From positions 1 through 32,607 of IMG/VR virus record IMGVR_UViG_3300013131_000143: DNA of 32,607 bases. One strand, given 5' to 3'. Both the position numbers and the translations under genes were made by a program. The notes under the pieces were generated by a model. The model saw only the letters and a list, made by a program, of their open reading frames with translations. It searched no databases and was not told the DNA's origin. Positions 11,982 through 20,850 of the stretch are shown here, in pieces (the stretch's first letter is position 1; each line of letters begins with the position of its first letter). The stretch comes from a virus.

Positions 11982-13082
11982 TTATAGTGTTGGTAATAGA
12001 TCGTAATCGATAGCATCACTCATTACGCCAATTACGTAGTTAGTTGATTCGTTTTCTTGTAGAGCTGTTTGTTTTTTGCTGGTATCACTGTGCTTGTTAA
12101 ACCAAGGAATAGGTGTTGTTTTGGGTGCTGGATTCCAGTACTTGATACCTACTTCTTTTAGTGCGCTAACTGCTGTATAGTCAACAAAGTCCTTTAAGAT
12201 GTTAGCATTAAGGCCAATAACTGGGCCTAGTTTAAATAAGTAGTCGGCCCAGGCTTTTTCTTCACGAATAACATCTTCGTACATACGAATAACTTCAGCC
12301 TCACATTCAGCTTTGACTTCAGCAAAGCGTGGATCTTCCTTAACCACTTGATTGATCAAAAAAGCAGTCCAATCTTTGTGTAGAACTTCATCTTGTAGGA
12401 TTAGGCTAATGATATTTCCATTACCAATAAAGATCTTGTTTTCTACCATTGCTAGGCTTGTAGCAAATGATACCATAAAACGGAATGCTTCAAGTCCGTA
12501 GCTCGCATGTAATGCTAACCAAATAGCTTTGATATGATCTTTTTCGTCTACTTTTTGGCCAAGCTCTTTCTTACAGTTAATAACATGTAGCCGGTCGTAG
12601 TAGTTGCCAATAGTTGACGCCATACTAACAATCTCTTCTGTGTCATGGATTGTGTTGAACACTTCTTTGGGCACATTATAGATGTTACGGATAATATGGC
12701 TATAACTGCGTGAGTGGATGTTAGTTTCAAAGAACGTCCACCCGTACACTAAAGCCTCTAGTTCAGGTAAACTCACTACAGGAGTAAACACCTGGCTAGG
12801 GCCTCTACCCTGTAAGCTGTCCAGGGCAGTTTGGCGTAGTAGGTTACTGGTAAAAATGTGACGTACGGTGTCACTAGAATCTTTGAAATCCTGTGCGTCT
12901 TTTGTTAATGATATTTCTTCTGGTACCCAAAAGAAACCCCGGGCTGTTTGTTCAAACTTAGCAATCTTGTTATACTTAACTTCTTCAAATCGTTGTATTG
13001 TTACCGGACCTGCTGGGTCTAAAAACATCTTACGATTAAGATAGTCTGTGGCTTGCGTTAAATTGTATTGTGCTTTTGACAT
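11982..13082 (-). CDS. nrdB: Class Ia ribonucleotide reductase, small (beta) subunit
   Basis: 366 aa from the ATG at 13080-13082, chosen because AGGA lies 6-7 bases upstream, next to the nrdA stop; a longer frame upstream is basic and unlike the family. NrdB carries the diiron-tyrosyl radical. Seen: WVPEEISLTKDAQDF (first Asp ligand), FFETNIHSRSYSHIIRNIYN (Glu, His and radical Tyr), LEAFRFMVSFA and LQDEVLHKDWTAF (Glu and His ligands). Compared with E. coli and T4 (ETIHSRSY), one extra residue lies between the Glu and His (ETNIHSRSY). Length fits the family (E. coli ~376). Forms the holoenzyme with NrdA. Confidence 0.93.
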   Translation of the reverse strand: MSKAQYNLTQATDYLNRKMFLDPAGPVTIQRFEEVKYNKIAKFEQTARGFFWVPEEISLTKDAQDFKDSSDTVRHIFTSNLLRQTALDSLQGRGPSQVFTPVVSLPELEALVYGWTFFETNIHSRSYSHIIRNIYNVPKEVFNTIHDTEEIVSMASTIGNYYDRLHVINCKKELGQKVDEKDHIKAIWLALHASYGLEAFRFMVSFATSLAMVENKIFIGNGNIISLILQDEVLHKDWTAFLINQVVKEDPRFAEVKAECEAEVIRMYEDVIREEKAWADYLFKLGPVIGLNANILKDFVDYTAVSALKEVGIKYWNPAPKTTPIPWFNKHSDTSKKQTALQENESTNYVIGVMSDAIDYDLLPTL

Positions 13083-13089
13083 ATTTTTC

Positions 13090-15411
13090 CTAGAGCTTGC
13101 AGCTCTCACATTCTTCTTCAATATATTCTTCGACGGGTTGTGTCTGTGGTGCCGCTTCTTGTTCCATCTTGGCACCTTGTTTGTTAATCAAACTATAGTA
13201 GAATGTTTTAATCCCCCACATGTGTGCCTGCATTAGGTTCTTAGCAATTAGCGTAGTTGGTACTTTACGATCTGACCAGTGTGCCGGATTGTAGAATGTA
13301 TTAGTACTAATACTTTGATCTACATATGCCGCCAACACTGCGGCTGTTTTTAAGTAACCATCACAGTCTTTTTGTTCCCACATCAATTGGTAACGATTTT
13401 TCAACTTGTTGTATTCCGGTACAACTTGAATAAACGATCCCGCTTTTGATTCTTTAACTGTAATTAAACTCATAGGCATTTCAATACCGTTAGTCGAATT
13501 AATTACAACGCTTGAACTTTCAACTGGTGCTACTGCCATCAAGGTAGCATTACGAACACCATAACTACGCATATCACTACGTAGTTGTTCCCAGTCTAGT
13601 TCACGTGTTGGTGTAAAGTCTGCTAGTTCATTAACAGCTTTAGCACGATGCTCCCACGGGAAGTGTCCTTGACCGTAGCGTGTATGCTCACTATGCAGAC
13701 ATGCGCCACGTTCTTTGGCTAGTTCTACAGTTGCTTCTGTTAAGTAGAATGCCTGATGTTCCATCCATGTTTTAACTTCTTGTAGTGCGTCTGCTTCACC
13801 GTAGCGTAAGTTCTTTTTAGCATGCCAGTAAGCTAAGTTTGTAATGCCGATACCTAATGGTTGAATCTCGTCGTTACTTAATTTACTTTGAACGCTTAAG
13901 AAGTCTTGATAATCTAAGATGTTACATAAGCTACGTTGTAGGATACGGCAAGCACGGCGCATGTCTTCTGGATTACGGAACGCACCCCAATTAATTGATC
14001 CAAGGGTACATAATGCAATACGCCCATCAGCATCGTCAAGGCGCTTAAAAGGCCGAGTAGGAAGTAGAATTTCACAGCAAAGGTTACTCTGATAAATTGT
14101 ATGATACTCGGGGTCAAATGGACCCTGGTTCATAACGTTGTCGATAAACACCAAATAGATACGACCTGTATCTGTACGTTCTTTTAAGATGCCACCTTTA
14201 AATACTTCTTCTGCGCTCATAACTTTCTTACGTAAGCCAGCTTTCTTCTCATACTTAACATACAGTTCTTCAAACTTTTCTGTGTTTGAGTAAAATGCTT
14301 CGTACAAGTCAGGTACTTCATTTGGGTCAAAGAATGTAATGTTTTCTTTGTTCTTAAATCTGCGCCAGAACAACGCACTCAATACTACTCCATAGTCCAT
14401 ATGACGTACACGTGTTTCTTCCGTACCTTGATTATTTTTCAATACAATTAAGTCATCAAACTGGTGATGCCAAATTGGGTAAAACACAGTAGCCGACGCA
14501 TTGCGGATGCCGCCCTGACTACAGCTACGTAGGTCACCAAACCATTTCTTCAAAAAGGGAATCATGCCAGTGTGCATGATTTCACCGCCTCGTATAGGGC
14601 TTCCCAATGGACGTAAGCGTCCAATCTCCAACCCAATGCCGGCACGTTTGCTAGCATACTTGGCCATCATTTCTCCCGAAGCAAAGATACTATCAAGATC
14701 ATCGTCACTACGAATGAGTACACAGCTACTAAATTGTTTAGTGGGTGTTCCGAGACCAGCAAGCACAGGTGTAGCAAGAGTAAAAAGACCATCACTAGCT
14801 GCATTGTAATAATCTCTAATATATTTTAAACGTTGTGCAGGCAACTCGTTGTGGAATACTGTTGCAGCCGCTACAATATAACGTATTTGTGGTGTTTCGT
14901 AAATCTGTTTAGTAGCACGATTGCGCACTAGGTATTTTTCAATCAATTGTTCGATCGCTGCGTAGCTATATTCTTCGTCTTTGGCATGGTCAAGCATATC
15001 ATTCATGCGATTCCATTCCTCTTCAGTATACCATTCAAGCAATTCGGGGGTATAAAGACCTACATCTACATTTTTCTTAACAATTTCTAATAGATGCGGA
15101 ACTTGGTAATCACCGTAAACATCTTTACGTAGCATACTCAGTCGTTGTTTACCTGCTACATACTGATAGTTTACATGTCCAACATCTGGTTCATGCTCAA
15201 TGTCGATTAGATCTACAATAGCACGAAGTGTTAGTTCGTCAATTTCTCTTGTGCTAATACCATCGTAAAAGTGAGGTTGTGCCTTAATCTCAATCATACT
15301 CTGACTCACGTCAGCAATACCAGCACACACTTTACTAATTTGGGCTTGCCATTTACTGACGTCTAATGGGACGATGGCTCCGCTGCGTTTTTTGACTTGA
15401 ATATTGCTCAC
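13090..15411 (-). CDS. nrdA: Class Ia ribonucleotide reductase, large (alpha) subunit
   Basis: 773 aa, GTG start with GAGG upstream. It reduces ribonucleoside diphosphates to dNDPs. The N-terminal ~95 residues (IQVKKRSGAIVPLDVSKWQA) form an ATP-cone allosteric domain. Active-site signatures: KQFSSCVLIRSDDDLDSI (first redox Cys), QSNLCCEILLPT (Asn, thiyl-radical Cys and Glu), IALCTLGSINWG (second redox Cys), IKTFYYSLINKQGA (radical-transfer Tyr pair). The C-terminus EEECESCKL has the CxxC pair re-reduced by glutaredoxin. All expected residues are present and the length is normal. It starts the nrdA-nrdB-glutaredoxin operon. Confidence 0.96.
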   Translation of the reverse strand: MSNIQVKKRSGAIVPLDVSKWQAQISKVCAGIADVSQSMIEIKAQPHFYDGISTREIDELTLRAIVDLIDIEHEPDVGHVNYQYVAGKQRLSMLRKDVYGDYQVPHLLEIVKKNVDVGLYTPELLEWYTEEEWNRMNDMLDHAKDEEYSYAAIEQLIEKYLVRNRATKQIYETPQIRYIVAAATVFHNELPAQRLKYIRDYYNAASDGLFTLATPVLAGLGTPTKQFSSCVLIRSDDDLDSIFASGEMMAKYASKRAGIGLEIGRLRPLGSPIRGGEIMHTGMIPFLKKWFGDLRSCSQGGIRNASATVFYPIWHHQFDDLIVLKNNQGTEETRVRHMDYGVVLSALFWRRFKNKENITFFDPNEVPDLYEAFYSNTEKFEELYVKYEKKAGLRKKVMSAEEVFKGGILKERTDTGRIYLVFIDNVMNQGPFDPEYHTIYQSNLCCEILLPTRPFKRLDDADGRIALCTLGSINWGAFRNPEDMRRACRILQRSLCNILDYQDFLSVQSKLSNDEIQPLGIGITNLAYWHAKKNLRYGEADALQEVKTWMEHQAFYLTEATVELAKERGACLHSEHTRYGQGHFPWEHRAKAVNELADFTPTRELDWEQLRSDMRSYGVRNATLMAVAPVESSSVVINSTNGIEMPMSLITVKESKAGSFIQVVPEYNKLKNRYQLMWEQKDCDGYLKTAAVLAAYVDQSISTNTFYNPAHWSDRKVPTTLIAKNLMQAHMWGIKTFYYSLINKQGAKMEQEAAPQTQPVEEYIEEECESCKL

Positions 15412-15425
15412 TTGATTGCCTCTTA

Positions 15426-15887
15426 TTAATACTTGTCTAATTGTAAATCTTTACTTGAATATTTGTAAAGTAAATCTAATTTTTGTTCTTCGATCTGTTG
15501 TGTATTTACTATCTCAAAAGGATAGTAATTAAGAATATATTTTCCACCATCAATCCAAGCTACATTGTATCTATTTTTGTCTTTATAGTCATAATATGTA
15601 CGGAGTTCCAAATCCAATGACTTATGACTGGTAAAGTATATAGTATAAATGATTCCTAGACTTTTAGCAACATCACAATAGTAATTTTCGGCTAATAAAG
15701 TCCAAGGATCTGGCCAATTACTAGTGTCACTGGGGTCTAAATAATAGGTAACAAATGGAGCACTGCTCCAAAGTTGATTTAATTCTTGTACCGCTAAATC
15801 TAATGGAAGATCACCGAGCTTGTGCCTGAAATCTTTCCATTGAGTTAACCGATCATTAACTCTTAAATTCCAAAAATTTGGCCACAT
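15426..15887 (-). CDS. Conserved phage hypothetical protein
   Basis: 153 aa, MWPNFWNLRVNDRLTQWKDF, then LPLDLAVQELNQLWSSAP, DTSNWPDPWTLLAENYYCDV and AKSLGIIYTIYFTSHKSL. The WPdPW.LL..N.YC..A..LGi.YT pattern is one I recall from hypothetical proteins of T4-like phages. The single conserved-looking Cys and a later His could suggest a transglutaminase- or peptidase-like fold, but that is speculation. It directly follows the tail-spike gene (1 bp gap) and precedes nrdA. Confidence 0.75.
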   Translation of the reverse strand: MWPNFWNLRVNDRLTQWKDFRHKLGDLPLDLAVQELNQLWSSAPFVTYYLDPSDTSNWPDPWTLLAENYYCDVAKSLGIIYTIYFTSHKSLDLELRTYYDYKDKNRYNVAWIDGGKYILNYYPFEIVNTQQIEEQKLDLLYKYSSKDLQLDKY

Positions 15888-15888
15888 A

Positions 15889-17442
15889 TTATATAAATGA
15901 TCTTACAGTGTATTTTAAGGTTGCATCATCACCAGTACTGGTTGTACTGTAAGTTAGTGTTACGTTTGCTCCATACCCTGTGAAATCTAAAGTGACCCCT
16001 GTAGATGCTGTTTCAGAATAGTCATCTTCATAAACTGCCGAGCCGCTGGCCTGGGTTACTTTGATCGTACCAATTCTATTTGCAGTATCTCGTGTGATCC
16101 TATAATCAATTATGTTTGTAGAAGTTGAGCTAATAATTAAACTAGTATTTGCGGACGTATTGTCTAGTAATGTTTCAGTAAAACCAGCAGAATCGGCCAC
16201 TGACCCAAATGTTGTAGTTTGTGTTAGTGTACCTTGAGTTGATGATAGTGTTTCGATGGTTGGTTTAATAATAATATTCGAATATGTTCGATCAAATAAG
16301 TCGCCAACGCTATAATTATTTTGCGTATTCCACGAGATAATAGCACTGTTTGCACCTGTGCCATTCATCACTGCACCGTCACTGTTGCCGCATACGGTAA
16401 AATAGTTATAGGCCGAAACTATGCTGCTATTATCGCTACTATAAATTGCTTGTTTTGCAATATTTTGGAATTTACTAGCTGTAATTCTAACGCCACTGGG
16501 ACTCGACACATTTGCACTTGCAGTAACACCCTGATATAGATTACTCAATTGACTTTGATCTAATGTAAAGTTTGTGACATTTCCCTGTAGGTTTACTCCG
16601 TATGTGGAGTCAGCAAATCGACAACGGTTAAAAGATAAATTAGTTGCACCTCTTGCAGAATCATCTACCACTACACAGGATTTATTATTGCCCGAAGATA
16701 GCACAGTAGTTGCACCACCGACAAAATTTACTTCCTCAAAATCTACAAAATGACAGCTCTCCAACACCGCAACATCAGTGTCTGTGTCAGTTGATAATGT
16801 TAATCCTTTGATGGTAATCTCTGCAGGGGCTACACTAGATGTTGTGTTAACATCAACTCCTACATTTCCTCGACTGTCCTTAAGACGAATTACACTATCT
16901 GTACCAGATGTTTTATTAAGCACCGTTGCCTCTGCGCCATCACCTACTATAGTAGCATACGGTGGGACAAGAATATTAGAACTAATATTATACGTCCCAG
17001 CTGGAATTCTAAGAACTCTTCTGACCCCAACTGTTGAGATGTAGTTACTTGGATATATTTGATCTAATGCTCGTTGCAACGCAGTTGTATAATCACCGCT
17101 AAGAGTATCTGCAGCTGTAATAAAATCTCTTAGGCTAATTTGTTCGTCAAACTTATTTTGAAGACTTCTAGTAACAGGGGTATTTCTTGTTGGACCAGTA
17201 ACACTAGTGTATCCAGATTCTTGGCCTTTAAACGTATAGCTTTCTATAGCATTTAGTACGTCACTGTTACTAGTAAGGATTTCTGTGTTACCAATTTCGG
17301 GCGCACCTTCTGTTAGCGACCCATTACCAATCCATAGACGCTGTTCGTCTACACTCCAGCCCATTTCACCAGAAGCTAGTTGCGGTAAATTTTCTTGTAA
17401 GCCACGACGGACTTGAATTTTAGAGATCTGAATTACAGCCAT
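15889..17442 (-). CDS. Tail spike/fibre with pectate-lyase-like beta-helix
   Basis: 517 aa. The N-terminal attachment module (VIQISKIQVRRGLQENLPQL, ASGEMGWSVDEQRLWIGNG) is common in T4-like phage tail proteins. Residues ~110-180 (LRDFITAADTLSGDYTTALQ, RRVLRIPAGTYNISSNILVP, YATIVGDGAEATVLNK) match the start of the pectate-lyase-3/GH28-type right-handed beta-helix. The Asn/Ser-rich middle repeats (NNKSCVVVDDS, NLSFNRCRFADSTYGV) are helix rungs. The C-terminus (STGDDATLKYTVRSF) is beta-rich. Likely binds or cuts host surface polysaccharide. A late-promoter CATAAATA lies at 17468-17475. Confidence 0.87.
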   Translation of the reverse strand: MAVIQISKIQVRRGLQENLPQLASGEMGWSVDEQRLWIGNGSLTEGAPEIGNTEILTSNSDVLNAIESYTFKGQESGYTSVTGPTRNTPVTRSLQNKFDEQISLRDFITAADTLSGDYTTALQRALDQIYPSNYISTVGVRRVLRIPAGTYNISSNILVPPYATIVGDGAEATVLNKTSGTDSVIRLKDSRGNVGVDVNTTSSVAPAEITIKGLTLSTDTDTDVAVLESCHFVDFEEVNFVGGATTVLSSGNNKSCVVVDDSARGATNLSFNRCRFADSTYGVNLQGNVTNFTLDQSQLSNLYQGVTASANVSSPSGVRITASKFQNIAKQAIYSSDNSSIVSAYNYFTVCGNSDGAVMNGTGANSAIISWNTQNNYSVGDLFDRTYSNIIIKPTIETLSSTQGTLTQTTTFGSVADSAGFTETLLDNTSANTSLIISSTSTNIIDYRITRDTANRIGTIKVTQASGSAVYEDDYSETASTGVTLDFTGYGANVTLTYSTTSTGDDATLKYTVRSFI

Positions 17443-17467
17443 GTTCTTAACCTATGATTTATTCTTA

Positions 17468-17475
17468 TATTTATG
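17468..17475 (-). promoter_or_regulatory. T4-type late promoter element (CATAAATA)
   Basis: Minus-strand CATAAATA, 25 bases upstream of the tail-spike start, overlapping the end of the nuclease gene. Confidence 0.6.
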
Positions 17476-18169
17476 CTAGTTGGTAATACTGTTCTACTCT
17501 CTGAAGCCACTGATCTGTCCACAAATCCCAGTCTGTGCCTTCTACAGTCCAAGTTTGATACTGTACTGCCTCGTTAGGTTTAGGTGCCACGGCCATTAAG
17601 ATAACACCCTGTCTAATGTCTGTTCCGTGTGTTTCGTTATGTGCTAGTCCGTAGGCGACTAATTGGAGGAAATAGTCTTCAATCCACTCAGTTTTCTTAG
17701 GTTTATTAGTCTGTTTGTAGTCTAAAATAGCCGGTTTTGACTTGTAAATTCCGCAGGCGTCAGTAGTACCAGCATAAAGGCCGCTAACATATAAAGGAAC
17801 CTCAATTCCCCATATTTCGTCTACGTGAACAAGCCCTTCTTTAATCACTGCTTGGGCCATTTGATGTGCTTGTTGGCTGTAGGGATTAGTACCCGGAGCA
17901 TTAAGTACTCTGTTATTCTTAACATAGTCCTCTAAGTATTTGTGCATACGTGTACCACGCCCTGCAGCTTCTGTGGTAATTTCAGTGGCACGAACTTCGC
18001 CTACCGACCTACGCCAGTTAGCTAGTGCCTCACGTTTCTCTTGAGGTTTCGTGCGATCTAAAATAGTAGTAACACTAGGAACTTTACTACCATCGGGCAA
18101 ACAGTAATGTCGTTTACCGTCTATTGTTTCTCTATTAATAGGAGTGTAATTGTATCGTTGTATAAGCAT
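17471..18169 (-). CDS. RecB/Cas4-like PD-(D/E)XK nuclease
   Basis: 232 aa. Ordered motifs of the superfamily: AGRGTRMHKYLEDYV (~69-83, His76), WGIEVPLYVSGLYAGTTDAC (E123, then the Asp of GTTD at 137), AILDYKQTNKPKK (D150, K152) and EDYFLQLVAYGLAHNE (Gln169, Tyr173). Together they form the catalytic Asp...Asp-X-Lys and the QxxxY motif typical of RecB-like exonucleases. It probably degrades or processes DNA in phage recombination or host genome breakdown. It lies just downstream of the Fe-S genes. Some Cas4/AddB-type members carry an Fe-S cluster, but no Cys cluster is visible here. Confidence 0.85.
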   Translation of the reverse strand: MLIQRYNYTPINRETIDGKRHYCLPDGSKVPSVTTILDRTKPQEKREALANWRRSVGEVRATEITTEAAGRGTRMHKYLEDYVKNNRVLNAPGTNPYSQQAHQMAQAVIKEGLVHVDEIWGIEVPLYVSGLYAGTTDACGIYKSKPAILDYKQTNKPKKTEWIEDYFLQLVAYGLAHNETHGTDIRQGVILMAVAPKPNEAVQYQTWTVEGTDWDLWTDQWLQRVEQYYQLA

Positions 18170-18192
18170 ATTAATAGTATATATGCTTTAGA

Positions 18193-18513
18193 CTAGACTG
18201 TAAAGGATTCTCCGCAGCCACATTTACCAGATTCGTTGGGATTAATAAATTCAAAGCCTTCGTTTAGTCCCTTCTTTTGCCAATCTATTTGCAGACCTTG
18301 CAAGTACACCAAATCCTTTCCGCTTACAAATATACTAACACCCCAACTTTTAAATTCGTCATCCCACGAATTGCGCTCATCAACAAATTCTAACACGTAG
18401 CTCATGCCACTACAACCAGCAGTTTTGACGCCAATCTTAATGCCTATGCCCTTGCCTCTGGCTTTCAGACTAGCGCGAACTTTTTCTGCAGCTATTTCAG
18501 TTAAGGTAATCAT
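18193..18513 (-). CDS. iscA: A-type Fe-S carrier, IscA-like
   Basis: 106 aa. Receives and delivers Fe-S clusters or iron. It keeps the three ligand cysteines: [19 protein letters not shown] (~C34) and [12 protein letters not shown] (CGC at the C-terminus). The stretch SYVLEFVDE and [13 protein letters not shown] closely match bacterial IscA. It is the third gene of an iscU-erpA-iscA cluster and its ATG overlaps the erpA stop (ATGA). Length is normal for the family. The high similarity to a host-type protein suggests acquisition from a proteobacterium. Confidence 0.92.
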   Translation of the reverse strand: MITLTEIAAEKVRASLKARGKGIGIKIGVKTAGCSGMSYVLEFVDERNSWDDEFKSWGVSIFVSGKDLVYLQGLQIDWQKKGLNEGFEFINPNESGKCGCGESFTV

Positions 18514-18839
18514 ACACCAAAACTACTACCACATCCACAGGTAGTTTGTGCATTAGGATTTTTAATTGAAAATTGGCTACCACTTAGGCTTTCTGTGTAG
18601 TCAATTTCGGCACCATTTAAGTACTGACCGCTCATACTGTCTATCAGTAGATGTACTCCGTCGAACTCTAAGTCAAAATCATCTTCATTTACATCTTCAT
18701 CAAACGTAAATCCGTACTGAAAACCACTGCATCCGCCACCTTGTACAAACATACGCAGTTTTAAGTTTGGATTGTTTTCTTCTGCTAATAATTCTTTAAC
18801 TTTATTAACAGCATTATCATTCATTTTAACTAGTTCCAT
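18510..18839 (-). CDS. erpA: A-type Fe-S carrier, ErpA-like
   Basis: 109 aa from the ATG at 18837-18839, chosen because AGGA is 7 bases upstream; starts at 18857 or 18824 are possible. Transfers Fe-S clusters to target proteins. [20 protein letters not shown] and the C-terminal [11 protein letters not shown] carry the three cysteines. [16 protein letters not shown] and [14 protein letters not shown] are near-identical to ErpA as I know it. It overlaps the iscU gene slightly upstream and iscA downstream, so the three are co-translated. Confidence 0.92.
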   Translation of the reverse strand: MELVKMNDNAVNKVKELLAEENNPNLKLRMFVQGGGCSGFQYGFTFDEDVNEDDFDLEFDGVHLLIDSMSGQYLNGAEIDYTESLSGSQFSIKNPNAQTTCGCGSSFGV

Positions 18840-19209
18840 GTTTTTTCCTATAATCATCTATAGCACTTTTAATAGCATCTTCTGCTAAAACCGAACAGTG
18901 GATCTTAACTGGGGGTAAGGCAAGTTCTTCGGCAATCTCGCTATTCTTAATCTCTTGAGCTTGGTCAAGCGTTCGACCTTTAAGCCACTCAGTGACCAAA
19001 CTAGAACTAGCTATTGCACTTCCACAACCGTAGGTCTTAAATTTTGCGTCCGTAATAATACCGTTTTCTACCTTTATTTGTAGTTTCATTACATCACCGC
19101 AAGCTGGCGCACCAACCATACCTGTGCCAACTTGCGGATCTTCCTTATCCATACTCCCAACATTTCTAGGATTTTCATAATGATCTAGGACCATTTTTGA
19201 ATAGGCCAT
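18826..19209 (-). CDS. iscU: Fe-S cluster assembly scaffold IscU
   Basis: 127 aa. Scaffold on which [2Fe-2S] clusters are built from sulfur given by the desulfurase IscS. All functional residues are present: [15 protein letters not shown] (C37, D39), [18 protein letters not shown] (C62), the HscA-recognition LPPVK (98-102) and IHCSVL (H104, C105). Full length and highly similar to proteobacterial IscU throughout. No iscS, hscA/B or fdx gene is in this window, so host partners would be needed. A perfect late promoter (TATAAATA, 19244-19251) lies upstream. Confidence 0.96.
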   Translation of the reverse strand: MAYSKMVLDHYENPRNVGSMDKEDPQVGTGMVGAPACGDVMKLQIKVENGIITDAKFKTYGCGSAIASSSLVTEWLKGRTLDQAQEIKNSEIAEELALPPVKIHCSVLAEDAIKSAIDDYRKKHGTS

Positions 19210-19243
19210 ACTTATTCTCCAATAGTTGAGTACAATACTAAAC

Positions 19244-19251
19244 TATTTATA
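19244..19251 (-). promoter_or_regulatory. T4-type late promoter (TATAAATA) of the Fe-S cluster
   Basis: Exact TATAAATA on the minus strand, 34 bases upstream of the iscU ATG, with GGAG (TTGGAGAATAAG) before the start. The 60 bp between iscU and the next gene hold no other feature. Confidence 0.8.
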
Positions 19252-19269
19252 TTTGCCTGTCAAGAGTTT

Positions 19270-19659
19270 TTAGAATATATCAGAGTCGCGTTTTTTAGCC
19301 GCACGTTTAGCCATGCTAGTTACGTCGTCGACTGGATTTTGTGTAGGATCACCCTCTTCAGGGTTTGTTGTTGTAAGATTGTTAGCAGCATCTGCGCCCG
19401 TAGGGCGGAGTTCTACGTAATCTTTATTAAATGTTTTGATAAGATTTTTAACTGCCGGATTTGTCTCGTTTGCTGATACAAGAGCATCATAGTCGAATGT
19501 TTTGTCTGTGTTTAATACTAGGTTAATAACTGATTGAGTTTTAATTTTAACAGGAGTTTGGTCATTGTCGCTGTAACGGTGACGTAATAGCTCCAGAGCC
19601 GTTGTTAAATTTGACTCTGGAGTATTTTTTGGGCTGTGAATAAACTCATCAATACGCAT
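19270..19659 (-). CDS. Hypothetical protein, possibly head/structural
   Basis: 129 aa. MRIDEFIHSPKNTPESNLTT, then a helical body (ALELLRHRYSDNDQTPVKIK, QSVINLVLNTDKTFDYDALV) and a low-complexity acidic tail ending MAKRAAKKRDSDIF. The start overlaps the last base of the upstream gene. Hydrophilic tails of this kind occur in prohead core and scaffold-associated proteins, but no specific match is claimed. It lies between the Fe-S cluster and another probable structural gene. Confidence 0.72.
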   Translation of the reverse strand: MRIDEFIHSPKNTPESNLTTALELLRHRYSDNDQTPVKIKTQSVINLVLNTDKTFDYDALVSANETNPAVKNLIKTFNKDYVELRPTGADAANNLTTTNPEEGDPTQNPVDDVTSMAKRAAKKRDSDIF

Positions 19660-20339
19660 TAGCGCAATTCACGGCCTAATTCTTCGCCGCCTGTAGCTGC
19701 GTCAGTTGCTGCGAACCCATCTGTTTCTGGTTCTTCAATATCTAGGTCACTGGCAGGAGCAGGTAACTCTTCCATATCTGCTTTAAGGTTATCACCACCC
19801 AACTCCATTGGCTGTGGTGCTTGGCCAGTTAAAATACCCACCCCACTATCAACCCCCTCGCGTGCTGCCTGCAAATTCTGCATTAGTGTTTCTAATGTTG
19901 TGCCCACTGCCTGTTTAAATTGTTCAGCTTGGTCGCTGCCAACTTGATCACGAATACTATCGAGCAATTGAGGTAGCTGCTCATTTTGCATTTTGCCAAC
20001 TTTTTCAATAGTGTCTTGCACACTGTCAACCATATCTTTAGCAGCCAATAATACTTCAGCATTGCCAACTTCGCCCTCATTCAATTGGCTACGTTGCTCT
20101 TCTAACCAACGCCCAAGACCTTCCTGAACGGTTAACAACTCCATATAACGCGGATTTCGTTCAGCTGAGTGAAAATCTACGCTATGGCGAATTTTGTTTA
20201 GATTAGCATCGATTGTTTCGCTCAACCGCTGGGCTTTTTCAACAGTTAGCGTATCGTAATTAATAGTAAAGCCAAAACGACTTTCTAATACTTTGTTTAA
20301 TTGTTTTGCTGATGTCTGTGACATTTCTGAGAGTTTCAT
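19659..20339 (-). CDS. Helical acidic protein, possible prohead core/scaffold
   Basis: 226 aa, largely alpha-helical and coiled-coil-like (QTSAKQLNKVLESRFGFTIN, MVDSVQDTIEKVGKMQNEQL, QFKQAVGTTLETLMQNLQAA), with an acidic Gly/Ala tail (ELPAPASDLDIEEPETD). The composition resembles assembly or scaffold proteins of T4-like heads, but no diagnostic motif was found. AGGAAC precedes the start, and a late element CTAAATA lies at 20366-20373. Confidence 0.72.
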   Translation of the reverse strand: MKLSEMSQTSAKQLNKVLESRFGFTINYDTLTVEKAQRLSETIDANLNKIRHSVDFHSAERNPRYMELLTVQEGLGRWLEEQRSQLNEGEVGNAEVLLAAKDMVDSVQDTIEKVGKMQNEQLPQLLDSIRDQVGSDQAEQFKQAVGTTLETLMQNLQAAREGVDSGVGILTGQAPQPMELGGDNLKADMEELPAPASDLDIEEPETDGFAATDAATGGEELGRELR

Positions 20340-20352
20340 AGTTTTGTAGTTC

Positions 20353-20850
20353 CTAAACTTTAATATATTTAGTCGAGTTTATCGATTTCTTTAAATCTTG
20401 CTTGGTCTGCTCTATACGGCGCATTGTTTCGAGGTATTTATTGCTGTATAGCTCTATTCCCCATTCATCGTTTTTATCTGTTGCTTTTTTATAACGGTGG
20501 CGATATAGTGCAGCATCAAATTCTAATCTATTTAATAAATTATCCTTTTCATAGATGTCTTTAGCCAATGAGAATTGATTTTTATGCACTGCAACACAAT
20601 AAAATATAGCATCTTTTCTGGTGAAAAAATCAAAACCCTGTTGGCCATTTTCATATACACGCCAGCACTTTTCGTCAATTTTAACTACTCGGTTACAACC
20701 AACTAATACGTCCGTGCCAATTTGATAACAGAATGGTAAATTTTGATCTTGCTTAGATAACCTTTCAAGTTCTTGTTGTGTAAATCTTCGAATTTTCTCT
20801 ATATCAAATTCAAGAGATTCGTTTTTTATAGACGATTTTGCCTTGTTCAT
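20353..20850 (-). CDS. Hypothetical protein
   Basis: 165 aa, basic and helical at both ends (KIRRFTQQELERLSKQDQNL; DKNDEWGIELYSNKYLETMR). The central part has FCYQIGTDVLVGCNRVVKID and WRVYENGQQGFDFFTRKDAI, a beta-rich segment. The start overlaps the preceding gene by 41 bp, so a later start is possible, but no in-frame ATG follows soon. Family not recognised; by position it may be a structural accessory. Confidence 0.7.
   Translation of the reverse strand: MNKAKSSIKNESLEFDIEKIRRFTQQELERLSKQDQNLPFCYQIGTDVLVGCNRVVKIDEKCWRVYENGQQGFDFFTRKDAIFYCVAVHKNQFSLAKDIYEKDNLLNRLEFDAALYRHRYKKATDKNDEWGIELYSNKYLETMRRIEQTKQDLKKSINSTKYIKV
20366..20373 (-). promoter_or_regulatory. Late promoter-like element (ACTAAATA)
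   Basis: Minus-strand ACTAAATATATT, about 26 bases before the 20339 start, within the 3' end of the upstream gene. Confidence 0.5.

Noticed and set aside
13083-13175. Longer NrdB start adding 31 basic residues
   Set aside because: The extension lies within the end of nrdA, is unlike the family and has no ribosome site; the ATG at 13082 has AGGA and gives the expected length.
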